This document shows positions 6,125-6,786 of a stretch of 6,786 nucleotides of DNA, piece after piece. How positions within the stretch are numbered: the stretch's first letter is position 1; every line of letters begins with the position of its first letter. Origin of the DNA: JBMNUL01 sp050946255 (GTDB lineage: Bacteria; Actinomycetota; Coriobacteriia; Coriobacteriales; CADBOM01); assembly GCA_050946255.1 (NCBI GenBank), contig JBMNUL010000140.1, forward strand, positions 1 through 6,786, read 5' to 3'. Position numbers and translations under genes: made by a program. The notes beneath the pieces were generated by a model that saw only the letters and a list, made by a program, of their open reading frames with translations, was not told where the DNA came from and did not search any database.

Positions 6125-6786
6125 CACGAAGCTCCCAAAACGCCACCGCGCTTGCCGCGGCCACGTTGAGCGAATCCACATCATGGGACATCGGGATTGT
6201 CACGCAGTGGTCGCAGGCATCTATAGTGCTCTGGAAAAGCCCATCGCCCTCGGATCCCAGGACAATCGCCAGCTTCTCGTATCCCTTCAGCAACTGGTCG
6301 TCGAGAGAGATGGAACCATCGTGGAGAGCCATCGCCACCGTTGCAAATCCAAGGTCGTGGAGCATTGGAATTCCCTCGGGCGCCCATTCGCGCTCGCTTC
6401 CTATCCTGGTCCAGGGGACTTGGAAGACAGATCCCATGCTCACCCTGGCAGCGCGTCGATAGTATGGGTCGTGGCAGGATGGGCTAACGAGCACGGCATC
6501 GATTCCAAGAGCGGCCGCAGAGCGGAAGATTGCCCCGATGTTCGCATAGTTGGTCACATCCTCTAATACCGCGACCCTTCTCGCTCCAGAGAGCACCTTC
6601 TCCACCGGCGGAAGCGGGGGCCTCTTGAATGCGGCAAGAGCTCCCCGGGTAACCTCGTAGCCTGTCAGTTCGTGAAATTGCCCGTTATCTGCAATGTAGA
6701 CCAAGATGTTCGGGTTCTCGCTCTCGAGCCGCTCGATTACCGGGAGCTCATGCTCGAACCAGTGCTCTTCGACGAATACCGAAATC
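6120..6786 (-). CDS. SpoU/TrmH-family RNA 2'-O-methyltransferase, 5' end missing
   Basis: The frame is open to the right edge of the window, so the start codon lies outside; 221 residues are visible. The C-terminal SPOUT catalytic domain carries all three family motifs. Motif 1 is NIGAIFR (82-88, with N82 and R88). Motif 2 is VLGSEGDGL (175-183). Motif 3 is IPMSHDVDSLNVAAASA (197-213), which forms the deep knot that binds S-adenosylmethionine. These enzymes methylate the 2'-OH of a ribose in rRNA or tRNA; the exact target is not readable. The segment YYRRAARVSMGSVF resembles actinobacterial members of the family. The visible N-terminal part (YIADNGQFHELTGY) probably belongs to an RNA-binding region. 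The gene precedes the ABC operon on the same strand with a 112-base gap and no clear terminator, so read-through is possible, but a functional link is not implied. Confidence 0.93.
   Translation of the reverse strand, partial: ISVFVEEHWFEHELPVIERLESENPNILVYIADNGQFHELTGYEVTRGALAAFKRPPLPPVEKVLSGARRVAVLEDVTNYANIGAIFRSAAALGIDAVLVSPSCHDPYYRRAARVSMGSVFQVPWTRIGSEREWAPEGIPMLHDLGFATVAMALHDGSISLDDQLLKGYEKLAIVLGSEGDGLFQSTIDACDHCVTIPMSHDVDSLNVAAASAVAFWELRA

Noticed and set aside
6702..6704. TTG at this position as the start of the SpoU methylase
   Set aside because: The same frame stays open to the window edge with protein-like sequence (VFVEEHWFEHELPVIERLE), so the gene most likely starts outside the window.

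Overview
The window looks like ordinary bacterial chromosome. It has mid-range G+C, AT-rich intergenic DNA, Shine-Dalgarno-led genes, and an FtsX-type ABC exporter whose permease carries a very long coiled-coil insert. The exporter style, the SpoU methylase sequence and the divergent LysR gene together suggest an actinobacterium of the Coriobacteriia type. That is an inference from protein style only; no marker gene is present to prove it.

Layout: (1) 1-449, minus strand, is the N-terminal part of a metallo-beta-lactamase-fold hydrolase that runs off the left edge. (2) 450-951 is a 502-base AT-rich divergent regulatory region. It holds a 15-bp tandem repeat over a candidate minus-strand promoter, a perfect 8-bp inverted repeat, a TATAAT box, and a 21-bp-spaced direct repeat enclosing a palindrome. 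(3) 952-1845, plus strand, is a LysR-type regulator. (4) 1846-1960 is a short convergent gap with a possible terminator. (5) 1961-5305 and 5306-6007, minus strand, are the permease and ATPase of a MacB/FtsX-type ABC transporter. They lie in the same reading frame, separated only by a TAA stop that is followed at once by a TTG start. (6) 6008-6119 is a spacer with a -10 box and a 10-bp direct repeat. (7) 6120-6786, minus strand, is a SpoU/TrmH-family RNA 2'-O-methyltransferase that runs off the right edge.

Two functional units are visible. The LysR gene and the hydrolase diverge from a shared, repeat-rich region, the classic arrangement for a LysR regulator controlling the gene next to it. The ATPase and permease form one transporter. 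The permease has eight predicted membrane segments in two FtsX-like halves. Its first extracytoplasmic domain carries about 275 residues of coiled coil, broken near the middle by a proline-containing turn, which suggests an antiparallel helical stalk projecting from the membrane. The substrate cannot be read from the sequence.

No RNA gene, insertion sequence, CRISPR array or phage gene was seen. The best leads are the stalked permease with its exact SG/Tyr heptad repeat, the in-frame stop/start junction, and the layered repeats of the divergent promoter region.
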